NCBI GenBank assembly: GCA_036504215.1 | Contig: DASXVO010000035.1 | Coordinates: forward strand, 186,001-250,000 | From: Vicinamibacterales bacterium | GTDB taxonomy: Bacteria; Acidobacteriota; Vicinamibacteria; Vicinamibacterales; Fen-181 | Length of the DNA: 64,000 nt | Reading direction: 5' to 3' | Shown here: piece by piece, positions 55,654 to 64,000 of the stretch | How positions within the stretch are numbered: the stretch's first letter is position 1 | How the letters are laid out: each line of letters opens with the position of its first letter | The notes under the pieces: model-generated | The model's input: the letters and a program-made list of their open reading frames with translations, nothing else | What the model was told of the DNA's origin: nothing | Databases searched by the model: none | Program-made: the position numbers and the translations under genes

Positions 55654-58593
55654 TCATCCATCTAGCTTGGCGCCGTCCAGACCGAGGCGCCGCATCTTCA
55701 GATACAGGCCGCGGCGGGTGAGGCCGAGCACGCGAGCCGTTTCGGAGATGTTTCCCGTGCTCCGCGCGAGCGCGACGCGGATCATCTCGCGCTCGAGCTG
55801 TTCGACGGCTGTGCCGAGGGGGATGTCGGTCCGCAGTGACGATCCCGGGCGCGAGTCGGTCGCCCGGGGCGCCTCATCCTGCAAGGCGGCGAATCCCGGC
55901 GACAGGTGATCGGGTCGGACCAGGCCGTCGGGCCCGCTGAGGGCGACGGCCCGCTGGATCTCGTTGCGGAGCTGACGGACGTTGCCAGGCCACCAGTGCT
56001 GGGAGAACAGATCCAGGGAATCCTCGCTCAACTGCACGTCCGGCTTGCCCAGCCGCTCGCAGGCTTCACGAAGGAACAGCGCGCAGAGGTGTGGGATCTC
56101 CTCACGGCGCTCGCGGAGCGGCGGCACGTGGATGCGGATCACCGTGAGGCGGTAGTACAGGTCCTCCCGGAACTTGCCCTCGGCCACGCGTTGCTCGAGA
56201 TCGGCGTTGGTGGCGGCGATGACGCGAACGTCCACGCGCTGGGGCCGCGTCTCGCCGACTGGCATGATCTCGCTCTGTTCTAGGAAACGCAGGAGCTTCG
56301 GCTGCACCTCGAGCGGGAGGTCCCCTATCTCATCGAGGAACAGGCTGCCGCCGGCCGCCGACCGGATCAGGCCCGCCTGGTCTTCAATCGCGCCGGTGAA
56401 CGACCCGCGCCGATGGCCGAACAACTGGCTGTCGGCCAGTTCCCGCGTCGTGGTGGTGCAGTTGTAGGGAAGAAACATGCCTCCACTGCGAGGCGAGCCG
56501 AGATGGATCGCGCGGGCCACCAGTTCCTTGCCGGTGCCGCTCTCACCCGTGATGAGCACGGTGAGGTCGTTGCCCTGCAGCCGCTCAATCTGTTCGACGA
56601 CGCGCGACATGGCGGCGCTGGCGCAGACGAAGCCTGGGAGGATGGCGTCCAAGGTCCGCATGGCGCGCTCTTCCGCCGGCCGGGCCGCACGTTCGCGGCT
56701 TCCGCAGAGGGCGAATCCCTGGCGCGCCACCGCCGCAATCATGCGGATCCGGCGGGTGATGGGCTGACCGATCGGGCGCGGCGACGCCACCGCGCCCAAC
56801 CGCTGGTCGTCGCCTTCGTGGCCCAGCGATTCGACGAGGATCTCGCCCATGCCGTACGCCTGGCCTCGGATCGCCGATCGGGCGAGCGCCGACGCCGCGT
56901 CCTGATCGCAACCCGCAGCCGACACGATACGCAGCTGGTCGCCCGCACGCAGGAACACGACCGCGGCATCACCGCCAGAGGCTTCGTGCAGGGCGGAGGC
57001 GGTCTCGAGGGCCAGCAGGGCCGGCATGACTGCCGCATCCACCAATCGGCGGACGATGATGTCATCCGCTTCGCCGGGAGCGGACAGATACTCGCCGGTT
57101 GCCAGGGCCGGCGGCTGCAGGTCGATGCTGCGCGCATCCGCCAGATCGGGGGCGGCTCCGAGGCGCTCGAAGACGGCGATCGCCTCGTGCAGGTGCTGCT
57201 CGGCCAGCGACCGGGCGCCGACGCGCGCCACGAGTCGGCCGAGCGCCAGTCGGCTCAGTGCCGATTGGTACCGCTCGCCGAGCAACTCGAACATGCTCGC
57301 GCTCTGCGCGAGGTCGTGGTACGCGTCGGTCGAACGTCCTCGGCGGACGTGGAGTTGCGCGCGGAGCCGAAGGTAATCGCCCCAGGCTCCGGGCATCGTG
57401 CGGGGATCCAGCCGGGCGCTGATCAACGCGAGGCGCTGCTCCGCATCTTCCAGCCGTTCGTCGCCGAGGACAGCCTCGGCCGCCAGCAACTCCGCCTGCA
57501 GCGCGTCGGCTGGCGGCACGCCCTGGGTCGCGGCGATGTCGGTCGCCATCCGGAGTGCATCCGGGCGCATCCCGCGCCGCAGTGCCAAGCGCGCGGTCAG
57601 CAGCCGCACCGACCATTCATACCAGTGGCTCGTCTGCTGACCGTAGGTGCCGTACGCGTCGCTGGCCCGCTGGAGGCAGCTCTCGCTCGCGTCGTACTCA
57701 CCGCGAATCAGGTGGATCTGCGCGAGGGTGTCGAACACCGCGCCCGTGGTCTCGTGCGACTGGACGGGGCTCCGGATGTCGAGCGCGCGGCGGAGCGCGC
57801 GCTCGGCCCGCGCGAGGTCGCCGAGGCGCACGCAGATCTGACCGAGCGTGGCGAGCGCGACAGCGAGCCCATGGAGTGAACCGGTTCTCTCGTGCAGGCT
57901 GACGGAGCGATCGGCGAGGGCCAGTGCCTGGTCGTGGCGGTGGCGCAGGAGCGAGACGTTCGCCTGGTTGCCGCAGACGATCGCCAGGACGTCTTCGGCC
58001 TGGGCGACGCTCGCAAGCTGCTCCGCCTGTCGCAGCGCCGCCATCGATTCGTCGAGGCGACCCGATTCGGCGTAGACGATGCCCGAGAGCGAATGACAGA
58101 GCGCGAGGTGCCGCCGGTCACCGACCGCATTGAGCGCAGAGATCGCCTTGCCGATCTCCTCGCGGACGATGGCGGCGTCTCCGACCTTCCGATAGCTGAA
58201 GGCCAACTCGAAATGCGCGAGGCCGATGGCGCGTGACTCGAGCGCGAGTTCGGCCTGGCGCAGTGCGCGACCGAGGAGCGCGATGGCGCGCGACTGATCG
58301 CCGCGGAGCGCCGCCAGCCGACCGTGCAGGCGCCACAGGGCCGACAGCCGTGCCGGCGGGATGCGTTCCCGCAGCACGTCTGGCGGCCGGCCCAGCACCG
58401 TGCTCGCCTGCTGGACGTCGTCGCGCAGCAGCCAGGCTTCCGCCATGGCGCAGCGCACGCCCAACTCGTCTTCCCGGCGAAGCCCGGGAGCGGACAGCGC
58501 CTGCGAGAGCGCCTCGATGGCGTCCACGCCGCGACCGCGCTGGAGCGCGGCCGTAGCCCGGGCCATCAACGACGGGAATGGCGGGGCGGACAC
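55654..58593 (-). CDS. TPR/GAF sigma-54-dependent transcriptional activator
   Basis: A 979-residue regulator. Residues about 1-500 are helical TPR-like repeats, about 520-640 resemble a GAF domain, and about 680-910 are the AAA+ sigma-54 module with Walker A G-E-S-G-T-G-K-E, loop G-S-F-T-G-A (Ser for Ala) and Walker B L-F-L-D-E-I-G-D. A Fis-type helix-turn-helix ends the protein. The GTG at 58593 is chosen because a TATACT box ends six bases before it, matching the opposite gene; the open frame extends further to 58674, into the kinase. It is divergent from a Ser/Thr kinase, a likely partner. Confidence 0.88.
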   Translation of the reverse strand: MSAPPFPSLMARATAALQRGRGVDAIEALSQALSAPGLRREDELGVRCAMAEAWLLRDDVQQASTVLGRPPDVLRERIPPARLSALWRLHGRLAALRGDQSRAIALLGRALRQAELALESRAIGLAHFELAFSYRKVGDAAIVREEIGKAISALNAVGDRRHLALCHSLSGIVYAESGRLDESMAALRQAEQLASVAQAEDVLAIVCGNQANVSLLRHRHDQALALADRSVSLHERTGSLHGLAVALATLGQICVRLGDLARAERALRRALDIRSPVQSHETTGAVFDTLAQIHLIRGEYDASESCLQRASDAYGTYGQQTSHWYEWSVRLLTARLALRRGMRPDALRMATDIAATQGVPPADALQAELLAAEAVLGDERLEDAEQRLALISARLDPRTMPGAWGDYLRLRAQLHVRRGRSTDAYHDLAQSASMFELLGERYQSALSRLALGRLVARVGARSLAEQHLHEAIAVFERLGAAPDLADARSIDLQPPALATGEYLSAPGEADDIIVRRLVDAAVMPALLALETASALHEASGGDAAVVFLRAGDQLRIVSAAGCDQDAASALARSAIRGQAYGMGEILVESLGHEGDDQRLGAVASPRPIGQPITRRIRMIAAVARQGFALCGSRERAARPAEERAMRTLDAILPGFVCASAAMSRVVEQIERLQGNDLTVLITGESGTGKELVARAIHLGSPRSGGMFLPYNCTTTTRELADSQLFGHRRGSFTGAIEDQAGLIRSAAGGSLFLDEIGDLPLEVQPKLLRFLEQSEIMPVGETRPQRVDVRVIAATNADLEQRVAEGKFREDLYYRLTVIRIHVPPLRERREEIPHLCALFLREACERLGKPDVQLSEDSLDLFSQHWWPGNVRQLRNEIQRAVALSGPDGLVRPDHLSPGFAALQDEAPRATDSRPGSSLRTDIPLGTAVEQLEREMIRVALARSTGNISETARVLGLTRRGLYLKMRRLGLDGAKLDG

Positions 58594-58599
58594 GGCGAG

Positions 58600-58605
58600 A
58601 GTATA
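58600..58605 (-). promoter_or_regulatory. -10 box for the TPR/sigma-54 activator gene (leaderless)
   Basis: On the minus strand TATACT is followed by CTCGCC and then the GTG start codon. The six-base gap puts the transcription start at or next to the start codon, i.e. a leaderless message. No ribosome site is present. Confidence 0.5.
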
Positions 58606-58649
58606 ACCCGGCCCGATTCGTCCGCCTCCCCATCCTTGGTACTGACGCG

Positions 58650-58655
58650 TATAAT
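58650..58655 (+). promoter_or_regulatory. -10 box for the Ser/Thr kinase gene (leaderless)
   Basis: A consensus TATAAT is followed by CAGCGC and then ATG, with exactly the same six-base gap as the opposite gene. No ribosome site is present, so a leaderless message is likely. No clear -35 box is seen. Confidence 0.6.
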
Positions 58656-58661
58656 CAGCGC

Positions 58662-60794
58662 ATGGCTGAGACACCGCTCGATCTGGTGGGGGGGCGCTAC
58701 CGGGTGCTCGGGACCCTCGGGAAGGGCGCGATGGGGCTTGTGTTCATGGCCCACGACCCCGTGCTCGATCGCAAGGTCGCGATCAAGCAGATGACCGCGG
58801 AGATCGCCGACAACGAGGAGCTCCGCCAGCGCTTCTACGTGGAAGCGCGCGCGGCGGCCCGGTTGAACCACCCGAACATCATCACCATCCACGAGCTGAG
58901 CGAGTCGGGCGGCGAGATCTACATGGTGATGGAACTGCTCGAGGGCAAGTCGCTCGCAAGTCTGATCCAGGAGCGTGCCGTGCCGTTGTCGCTCGAGGCG
59001 ACGCTCGACGTGATGGCGCAGGTGTGCGACGGCCTCGACTACGCACACCAGCGCGCGATCGTGCACCGGGACATCAAGCCTGCGAATCTGTTCGTGACGC
59101 CATCCGGGACCGCGAAGGTCCTCGACTTCGGGATCGCGCGCCTCGGGTCGCTGCACATGACGGCCGCGGGCGCGTTGATCGGGACCCCGGACTACATGTC
59201 GCCAGAACAGGTGCGTGGCGACGAGATTGACCGTCGCACGGATCTGTGGGCCGTCGGAGCGGTGTTGTATCAGCTGCTGTCGGGGGCGAAGCCCTTCGAG
59301 GGCAAGCCGCTGGCGAGGCTGCTGATGGCCATCACGCAGACGCCGCACGTGCCGCTGCAGCAGCGGGCGCCGTCGGTGCCGAGAAGCGTGTCGGATCTCG
59401 TGGATCGGCTGTTGTCGAAGCCCAGAGATGCACGGCCGGCGAGCGCCGGCCTCGTGCGCGACGAGTTGAGAGCGATTCTCGGGCGGGAGTCGAGTACGTC
59501 GACGAGAGCACGGCTCTCCGACGACGACTACGGCGAGACCGTGTTCATGCAGTCGCCTGTCGCGGCCGCCCCGGCCAGGATTCCCCAGGTACCGACCCCG
59601 CCGCCGCCGGCGCCGCCGACCCCGCCACCGGTTCGGCTGCCGGAGCCCGCGCACGAGATCGAGACCGTCGCCATGAAGGCCACTCCGGTGGAGACGCTTG
59701 CGCCGTCGGGGCGGTCGATGCCCACCTCAACCGGCGCCATTCCGGTTCTCGATCTGCCAACCAGACCTGTGTCGACACCGCCATCGCGGCCTGCGCCGCC
59801 GCCGGCGACCCCGGCGCGGCCGACCGCTGCCGCGGCCCCAGTGGCACCGCCGCCTCCTCCTGTGGCTTCGAAGCCAGCCGCAGCCGTGGCTCGTCCCGTG
59901 GTGCCGCCGGTGCCGGCACCCGCGACCGCACCGCCCGCGAAGAGCGGCAGGTCGATCGCCGCGGTCGTGGCGGTCCTCGTGGTCGGCCTTCTCGGCCTGC
60001 TGTCGGTCGCCGGCGGAGCTTGGTGGTACTTCAGACCAGCCCAGACACCGGCGACGACGTCCGCGACGGCACCTGCAGGTCCGGCGGCCGGCGCAGCCGG
60101 CACGCAGCCCGCACAGAGCGGAACAACGCCCTCGGTGGCGCAGCCTGCAGCCGCCGTCGAGCCGCCGCCCAGTACGGCGACGCAGCTTTCCGCTTCAGCC
60201 GAACCACCTCCGGCAGCGTCGGCTGCCAACACGACCGATCCCAAGCGGACGAAGTCGACGCCCCCAGCCCCGTCGGCGCCTGCCAGAACGGAGACGGATG
60301 CGCGACCCGCGCCGAGCGCCGCCGGCCCGGCGCCGGCGGCTGGGAAGCGGGGGGGGACCGCCCCCCTTGACAGTGGCGTAACGGCGAGCCAGGGCAGGCG
60401 CGAGACGCTGAGGCAGGACACAGTCGATGCGCTTGCGGGGCGTTCAGGTCAGGCGTACGACGGCAGCCAGGAACAGTCGAACGTGGCTGCGGTGAATCGC
60501 ATCAACGAGGTGCTCGGACGCTACGTGCAGGCGCTCGTCCACGGTGACGAGGCCGTATTGGGCGAGGTCCGCACGTCCCTGTCGAGCGAGGAATCAGGCT
60601 TTGTTCGGGCTCGGGCGCTCAAAGTACGCCTCGACGGCGTGCGCGTCGAAGTGAACGGTACCGAAGCCACTGCGCGGTGTCGCCGGACCGTGGAAGGCAC
60701 GTCGGCGTTCGGCACGTCGATCCACGAAGAGGGCAACGCCGTGTTCCGCCTGACCCGGAAGGTCACGGGTTGGATGATCACCGACGTGCGATGA
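58662..60794 (+). CDS. Serine/threonine protein kinase with Pro-rich linker and NTF2-like C-terminus
   Basis: A 710-residue membrane kinase. The N-terminal Hanks-type domain (about residues 8-265) has G-T-L-G-K-G-A-M-G, V-A-I-K-Q-M, catalytic H-R-D-I-K-P-A-N and D-F-G. A Pro/Ala/Thr-rich linker (about 300-440) leads to one transmembrane helix (about 453-475), a second Ala/Pro-rich stretch and a C-terminal domain (about 605-710) with an NTF2/SnoaL-like pattern, probably outside the membrane. The gene is divergent from the TPR/sigma-54 activator, which it may phosphorylate; this is inferred from position only. Confidence 0.92.
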   Translation: MAETPLDLVGGRYRVLGTLGKGAMGLVFMAHDPVLDRKVAIKQMTAEIADNEELRQRFYVEARAAARLNHPNIITIHELSESGGEIYMVMELLEGKSLASLIQERAVPLSLEATLDVMAQVCDGLDYAHQRAIVHRDIKPANLFVTPSGTAKVLDFGIARLGSLHMTAAGALIGTPDYMSPEQVRGDEIDRRTDLWAVGAVLYQLLSGAKPFEGKPLARLLMAITQTPHVPLQQRAPSVPRSVSDLVDRLLSKPRDARPASAGLVRDELRAILGRESSTSTRARLSDDDYGETVFMQSPVAAAPARIPQVPTPPPPAPPTPPPVRLPEPAHEIETVAMKATPVETLAPSGRSMPTSTGAIPVLDLPTRPVSTPPSRPAPPPATPARPTAAAAPVAPPPPPVASKPAAAVARPVVPPVPAPATAPPAKSGRSIAAVVAVLVVGLLGLLSVAGGAWWYFRPAQTPATTSATAPAGPAAGAAGTQPAQSGTTPSVAQPAAAVEPPPSTATQLSASAEPPPAASAANTTDPKRTKSTPPAPSAPARTETDARPAPSAAGPAPAAGKRGGTAPLDSGVTASQGRRETLRQDTVDALAGRSGQAYDGSQEQSNVAAVNRINEVLGRYVQALVHGDEAVLGEVRTSLSSEESGFVRARALKVRLDGVRVEVNGTEATARCRRTVEGTSAFGTSIHEEGNAVFRLTRKVTGWMITDVR

Positions 60795-60885
60795 GGCCAG
60801 CGCCGTGTGCGTCTGCGCGTCCCCGTACCGGCGGCGGAGACGGGCGCGCGACGCCAACTCGCGTGCGTTTCAGGCGGGAGCGCGC

Positions 60886-60891
60886 TACGAT
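60886..60891 (+). promoter_or_regulatory. -10-like box directly before a small gene
   Basis: TACGAT is followed by CCAGTC and ATG at 60898, repeating the six-base spacing of the leaderless pair at 58.6 kb. Confidence 0.4.
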
Positions 60892-60897
60892 CCAGTC

Positions 60898-61134
60898 ATG
60901 GCCAGAGGATGGGAGAGCAAGGGAGTCGAGACGCAGCAGGAGGAAGCCGTGCGCATGCGGACGGTGACCACCGGAGACGCTGGCGCGGACGAGCGCCGCG
61001 ACCAGACACGCCGGGCAACACTCCAACTCGCCCGGGCGCGAGCCGTCGCGGACCTCGGACGGGCCAAGAGCAAGCCGCACCGCGAGATGCTCGAGCGGGC
61101 GATCGCGGATCTCGATGAACAGTTGCAGGGGTGA
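60898..61134 (+). CDS. Small helical hypothetical protein
   Basis: A 78-residue hydrophilic protein rich in Arg, Ala, Glu and Gln, probably all-helical (A-R-A-R-A-V-A-D-L, M-L-E-R-A-I-A-D-L-D-E-Q-L). I do not recognise it. It has no ribosome site; a TACGAT box six bases before the ATG suggests a leaderless message, which supports its being a real gene. It is convergent with the diguanylate cyclase. Confidence 0.6.
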   Translation: MARGWESKGVETQQEEAVRMRTVTTGDAGADERRDQTRRATLQLARARAVADLGRAKSKPHREMLERAIADLDEQLQG

Positions 61135-61160
61135 GCGGAACTCCGGGCGTGGCGGGCCGC

Positions 61161-62249
61161 TCAGCTCCCGAGGATGCGGCTGAACAGGGATGACTTCCTG
61201 GCTACCACGCAGTTCTTGCCCCGGTGCTTCGCTTCGTAAAGGCTGTCGTCTGCGCGCTTGACGATCGTCTCCGGTGTGTCTCCGGCCGACATCTCGGTGG
61301 CGCCCGCGCTGATGGTGTAGATGAGTCGCTCGGTCCGGCCGCCGTGAGCAAATTCGTAGACGGTCCCGGCGACGTGCGCGATCAGGTCGCGAATGCGCGG
61401 CTCAGCCTGGCGTAGCGACGTGCCGCTCATCAGCAGCGCGAATTCCTCTCCGCCGTAGCGCGCGACGAGATCATCGGGACGCACCTGCGAGGTCAGCGCG
61501 CGGGCCAAGGCGAGGAGCACGCGGTCGCCGACGAGGTGGCCATACGTATCATTGACCCCCTTGAAATTGTCGATGTCGAGCAGTGCCAGGACGAAGGGCG
61601 TCTGGCTCTGCTGCGCGCGCGCCAGCCAGCGCCGGAGCGACTGATCGAACGTGCCCCGGTTGGCCACCTGCGTGAGCGGGTCGAGTGCGGCTGCGACCTC
61701 CGTTTCCACGAGCTTCGCCTGCAACGCGTCGATCCGCATGTTGAGCTTCGAGTAGTACGCGTCCTCGCGTTCCTGCTTCTCGGCCACGAACCGGTTCAGC
61801 GCTGACACTTCCTGCGAGATCCGTCGTTTCAGGTCGCGGATGTCCTCGACTTCCGCCAGCGTGTGGAACCGGTCCGAGTGTCCTGTCAGTTGCTTGTTGA
61901 CCGACACCGCTTCCCCGGCGAGTTTGTCGATCGCCGACGTGAGCGTGCCGATCAAGTCCTTGATCTCGGTCTCGCGCTCGGCCGAGAAGTCGGCGGCCCG
62001 CGCGAAGAAGTCCCGGCACGTCGAACTGCACTCGTTCGCCAGACGGCCGAGCGTGCTCGGTGTCGTCTCCTTCGCCAGATCTTCACGGTACCGCTGGATC
62101 CGCTGCCGGAATGCCGTCGTATTGAGCGTCTGGCTGTCGGCCGCCTCCTGGCCGATGAGCGCCAGCAGCTGGTCGACGAGCCGCGCCAGCGGGCTCACGG
62201 TCGTGTCGATTGGGCGGGCGAGGCCGAGTTCGATGGGTCGATCGGTCAT
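61161..62249 (-). CDS. GGDEF-domain diguanylate cyclase
   Basis: A 362-residue cytoplasmic protein: residues about 1-170 are helical with a coiled-coil tail (D-L-K-R-R-I-S-Q-E), and the C-terminal GGDEF domain (about 190-345) has the active-site motif R-Y-G-G-E-E-F. A plausible inhibitory RXXD occurs shortly before it (R-P-D-D, R-P being preceded by S-Q-V). It makes c-di-GMP from GTP. No membrane helix is present. It lies just downstream of, and on the same strand as, the poly-gamma-glutamate genes, so capsule control is possible. Confidence 0.92.
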   Translation of the reverse strand: MTDRPIELGLARPIDTTVSPLARLVDQLLALIGQEAADSQTLNTTAFRQRIQRYREDLAKETTPSTLGRLANECSSTCRDFFARAADFSAERETEIKDLIGTLTSAIDKLAGEAVSVNKQLTGHSDRFHTLAEVEDIRDLKRRISQEVSALNRFVAEKQEREDAYYSKLNMRIDALQAKLVETEVAAALDPLTQVANRGTFDQSLRRWLARAQQSQTPFVLALLDIDNFKGVNDTYGHLVGDRVLLALARALTSQVRPDDLVARYGGEEFALLMSGTSLRQAEPRIRDLIAHVAGTVYEFAHGGRTERLIYTISAGATEMSAGDTPETIVKRADDSLYEAKHRGKNCVVARKSSLFSRILGS

Positions 62250-62329
62250 GTTCGGACACTGGCGAGGCGGCTGGTCTCAGGTTGGTAATCGGGCTTCGAC
62301 GTGGGATCTTGAACGACGCCGGTCGGCAC

Positions 62330-63355
62330 TCACTGCCGGCCGGTCAGCGGCACGCCCCAACCTAGCGCCAGATCCCTGATGTTCAGCAGCATCAGGACCC
62401 TGACACCCTGTTCCGCCATCCGCGCCGTGACGCCGCGATCCACCGAGCGGTCGAACGGGCCGGGCGGGATGAAGCCGCTTCTCAAGCGCAGGATTTCCGA
62501 GGATCGGCCCAGGCTCGCCGATGCGCCGCCCACGTTCACGTAGAGCTTGACCGGGCGGCCGTTCGCGATGCGACGATAGGCGTCCATCCGCTGCCGGACG
62601 GCGTCGGCGAAATCGCGTGGACGGAGCGTCGGGACGCCGAGGTGCCGGGCACTGTGCTCGAGCGTCTGCCACGCCATCGCCCGTCCGTCGGGCTCGAGGT
62701 CGAGAGCCATGTCGGCCTCACCGCCTGCGGTCACCGCGATCGACGCACGGGAGATGACGCCCGCGTCGACGAGTCGCGCCTCCATCTCCGGCCACGTGAA
62801 GCCGGGTTGCGTGGCGCCCCACGTGGAGGCCGTGACCGACGACACGGCCGCCAGATCGGCGCCGAGCGCCTTGCAGGCACATGCGACCGCGAGGTCGAGA
62901 CCAGGAAACGATCCTGAGAAGCTGGCTGTCACGAGGTCGCCGCGGCCGACGCCGACGGCCGACAGCCGCTCGGTGAGCACGCGAGCCCAGGCGGGGTTGG
63001 TGGAGATCCGCTTGGCCTCGAGACTGCCGAGCGTGGTCATCAGCGGCGTCACCTCGCTGCCGATCAGCCCCGAGCGATCGATGCCCGCTTCGGCCTCGCT
63101 CTCGATGCGATCCCGCTGCTTGGCGGTCCGGATCACGTCCTCCGCCCGGCGCATCGTCTCTTCGGCGAACGCTGCCCGCCGAGCGAGATCGGCCGGAATG
63201 GTCGTGCGCCCGGTCGCGTCAGCGGCCGGTCCGGCGGGAATCGTCGCCGACCGGCCGGCCAGAAGCACCGAGAGTGCGAGGCCACACCCGATCCCGGCGA
63301 GGAGACGCGGAGGCACTCTGAATCGTCCGAGCGGCGGTTCGAATCGATCACACAT
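62330..63355 (-). CDS. Poly-gamma-glutamate system protein PgsW-like
   Basis: A 341-residue protein with an N-terminal membrane helix (about residues 18-36) and a large soluble domain containing V-T-A-S-F-S-G-S-F-P-G and L-N-I-R-D-L-A-L-G-W-G-V-P, matching what I recall of the PgsW family. The function is unknown, but PgsW genes co-occur with pgsB and pgsC, as here. Its start overlaps the end of pgsC by eight bases. Confidence 0.8.
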   Translation of the reverse strand: MCDRFEPPLGRFRVPPRLLAGIGCGLALSVLLAGRSATIPAGPAADATGRTTIPADLARRAAFAEETMRRAEDVIRTAKQRDRIESEAEAGIDRSGLIGSEVTPLMTTLGSLEAKRISTNPAWARVLTERLSAVGVGRGDLVTASFSGSFPGLDLAVACACKALGADLAAVSSVTASTWGATQPGFTWPEMEARLVDAGVISRASIAVTAGGEADMALDLEPDGRAMAWQTLEHSARHLGVPTLRPRDFADAVRQRMDAYRRIANGRPVKLYVNVGGASASLGRSSEILRLRSGFIPPGPFDRSVDRGVTARMAEQGVRVLMLLNIRDLALGWGVPLTGRQ

Positions 63356-63785
63356 GCGCCAGCACCACCAGAATCACGCGTACGAGCGCGGCGACCAGCA
63401 GCGTGGATCCGAGTGTGACCCAGATTCCCTGCGTGAGCGCGGTGTTCGCGATCAGGCCGGGAACGATGTAGCCGATCGCGCGGAGGCCGCCGGCTTCGGC
63501 GGGAAACGTCAGTTGAAGCTGCGCGAACGCGGCGTTCAACAGGAAGCCGGTGAGGATCGTCACGCCGAATCGGCGCCGGCCGTACAGCACGACGAGCCGC
63601 GAGATTCCGAAACGGACGGCGAGCCACGTGACCAGCGCGACCAGGAGCGTCGCAGCGAGCCGGCCGGGCTGATCGAGGTAGAGCGCCAGGTAGCCGGGGA
63701 CGACGAGACCTGCCGAAGCAACACCGAACAACTCGGACATCAACAGGCTCAGCGTGAGGCCGATGCCGATTGCCAGTTCAACCAC
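63348..63785 (-). CDS. pgsC: PgsC/CapC-like poly-gamma-glutamate membrane protein
   Basis: A 145-residue integral membrane protein of about five helices, beginning V-V-E-L-A-I-G-I-G and containing V-V-P-G-Y-L-A-L-Y and L-R-A-I-G-Y-I-V-P-G-L-I-A. This fits PgsC/CapC, which complexes with PgsB to make and pass poly-gamma-glutamate. The GTG at 63785 follows GGAGG and overlaps the pgsB end by eight bases. The longer frame upstream is pgsB read out of phase. Confidence 0.85.
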   Translation of the reverse strand: MVELAIGIGLTLSLLMSELFGVASAGLVVPGYLALYLDQPGRLAATLLVALVTWLAVRFGISRLVVLYGRRRFGVTILTGFLLNAAFAQLQLTFPAEAGGLRAIGYIVPGLIANTALTQGIWVTLGSTLLVAALVRVILVVLAHV

Positions 63786-63999
63786 GTGAGGAGGCCTCCT
63801 CGAGGACGCGTGGCACATCGAGGCCGCGCGTATTGCCGCAGAAGACGAGTGAACATCCCGACGCTCTGGCGTGCAGCCAGTGGGCGAGTTGCCGCGGCGG
63901 GACGAAGTCCGGGGCACGACCTCCGCGGGCTGCGCTCAAGCGGCGCCACACGGTCCGCGGCGGTCGAGATCCCGTGATGATCAACAGGTCGGCATCGCG
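63778..63999 (-). CDS. pgsB: PgsB/CapB-like poly-gamma-glutamate synthase, C-terminal fragment
   Basis: The last 73 codons of a gene that continues beyond the right edge. The visible part contains L-L-I-I-T-G-S-R and V-F-C-G-N-T-R-G, like the C-terminus of the ATP-dependent PgsB/CapB ligase. The identity depends on the overlap with pgsC and the PgsW-like gene that follows. The N-terminal ATP-binding region is not in the window. Confidence 0.65.
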   Translation of the reverse strand, partial: RDADLLIITGSRPPRTVWRRLSAARGGRAPDFVPPRQLAHWLHARASGCSLVFCGNTRGLDVPRVLEEASSRG

Positions 64000-64000
64000 A

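Overview
The window is a chromosomal stretch of a high-GC Gram-negative bacterium, most likely an acidobacterium of the Vicinamibacteria/Luteitalea type. This is inferred from an Oar-like TonB receptor with an N-terminal carboxypeptidase-regulatory fold, DUF5916 and DUF1684 proteins, several sigma-54 activators, a Ser/Thr kinase with a Pro-rich linker, and abundant multiheme cytochromes. No rRNA, tRNA, IS element, phage gene or CRISPR array was seen. Two genes are cut by the window edges: an HlyD/EmrA-like adaptor at the left and pgsB at the right.

Layout. 0-2.6 kb: EmrAB-type drug exporter and an MBL hydrolase. 2.6-4.9 kb: asd-lysC pair (aspartate pathway), divergent from a secreted amidohydrolase (5.1-6.5 kb). 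6.5-17.4 kb: a co-oriented nine-gene run on the minus strand (TonB receptor, FabH-like protein, SDR, alpha/beta hydrolase, acyl-CoA ligase, SCP-x-like thiolase, second hydrolase, TetR, DUF1684) that looks like one acyl-metabolism unit. 17.6-24.3 kb: NifU-like protein, a sensorless sigma-54 activator, a TetR-controlled HlyD/permease/ATPase exporter, a GNAT-like protein and a radical SAM protein. 24.3-30.8 kb: a giant multi-PAS hybrid histidine kinase, an odd radical SAM protein and a small unknown. 30.8-31.1 kb: a gene-free stretch full of nested inverted repeats, a candidate structured RNA. 31.4-38.7 kb: a multiheme cytochrome locus (11-heme cytochrome, cytochrome b, NapC-like cytochrome, DmsE/MtrA-like cytochrome, MtrB/PioB barrel), i.e. 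a putative quinol-to-outer-membrane electron conduit. 38.9-42.7 kb: feoB-feoA behind a Fur-like box, a NosL-like lipoprotein and an AhbD-like radical SAM protein, which together suggest iron and heme supply for the cytochromes. 42.8-48.1 kb: DUF5916 protein, a DUF302 protein overlapping a tiny membrane protein that reads through an in-frame TGA (candidate selenoprotein), ECF sigma/anti-sigma, an Lgt-like protein and a TPR protein. 48.2-52.8 kb: pyruvate:ferredoxin oxidoreductase and a DHOD-like protein. 53.4-55.5 kb: pgi and a PilZ-like protein. 55.7-61.1 kb: a TPR/sigma-54 activator divergent from a Ser/Thr kinase, both apparently leaderless, and a small helical protein. 61.2-64 kb: a diguanylate cyclase and the poly-gamma-glutamate genes pgsB-pgsC-pgsW.

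The most unusual item is the candidate selenoprotein at 45139-45291. A 29-residue one-helix peptide ends at TGA, but the frame continues 20 codons with a Cys five residues later, and a perfect hairpin with GU in its loop lies at bacterial SECIS distance. Next are the cytochrome conduit with its switch-like overlapping inverted repeats, the FabH-like enzyme lacking the usual His and Asn, the radical SAM protein with CX10CX2C spacing, and the Lgt-like protein with changed key residues. All functional calls are from reading the sequence and from memory of the families; no database search was possible.
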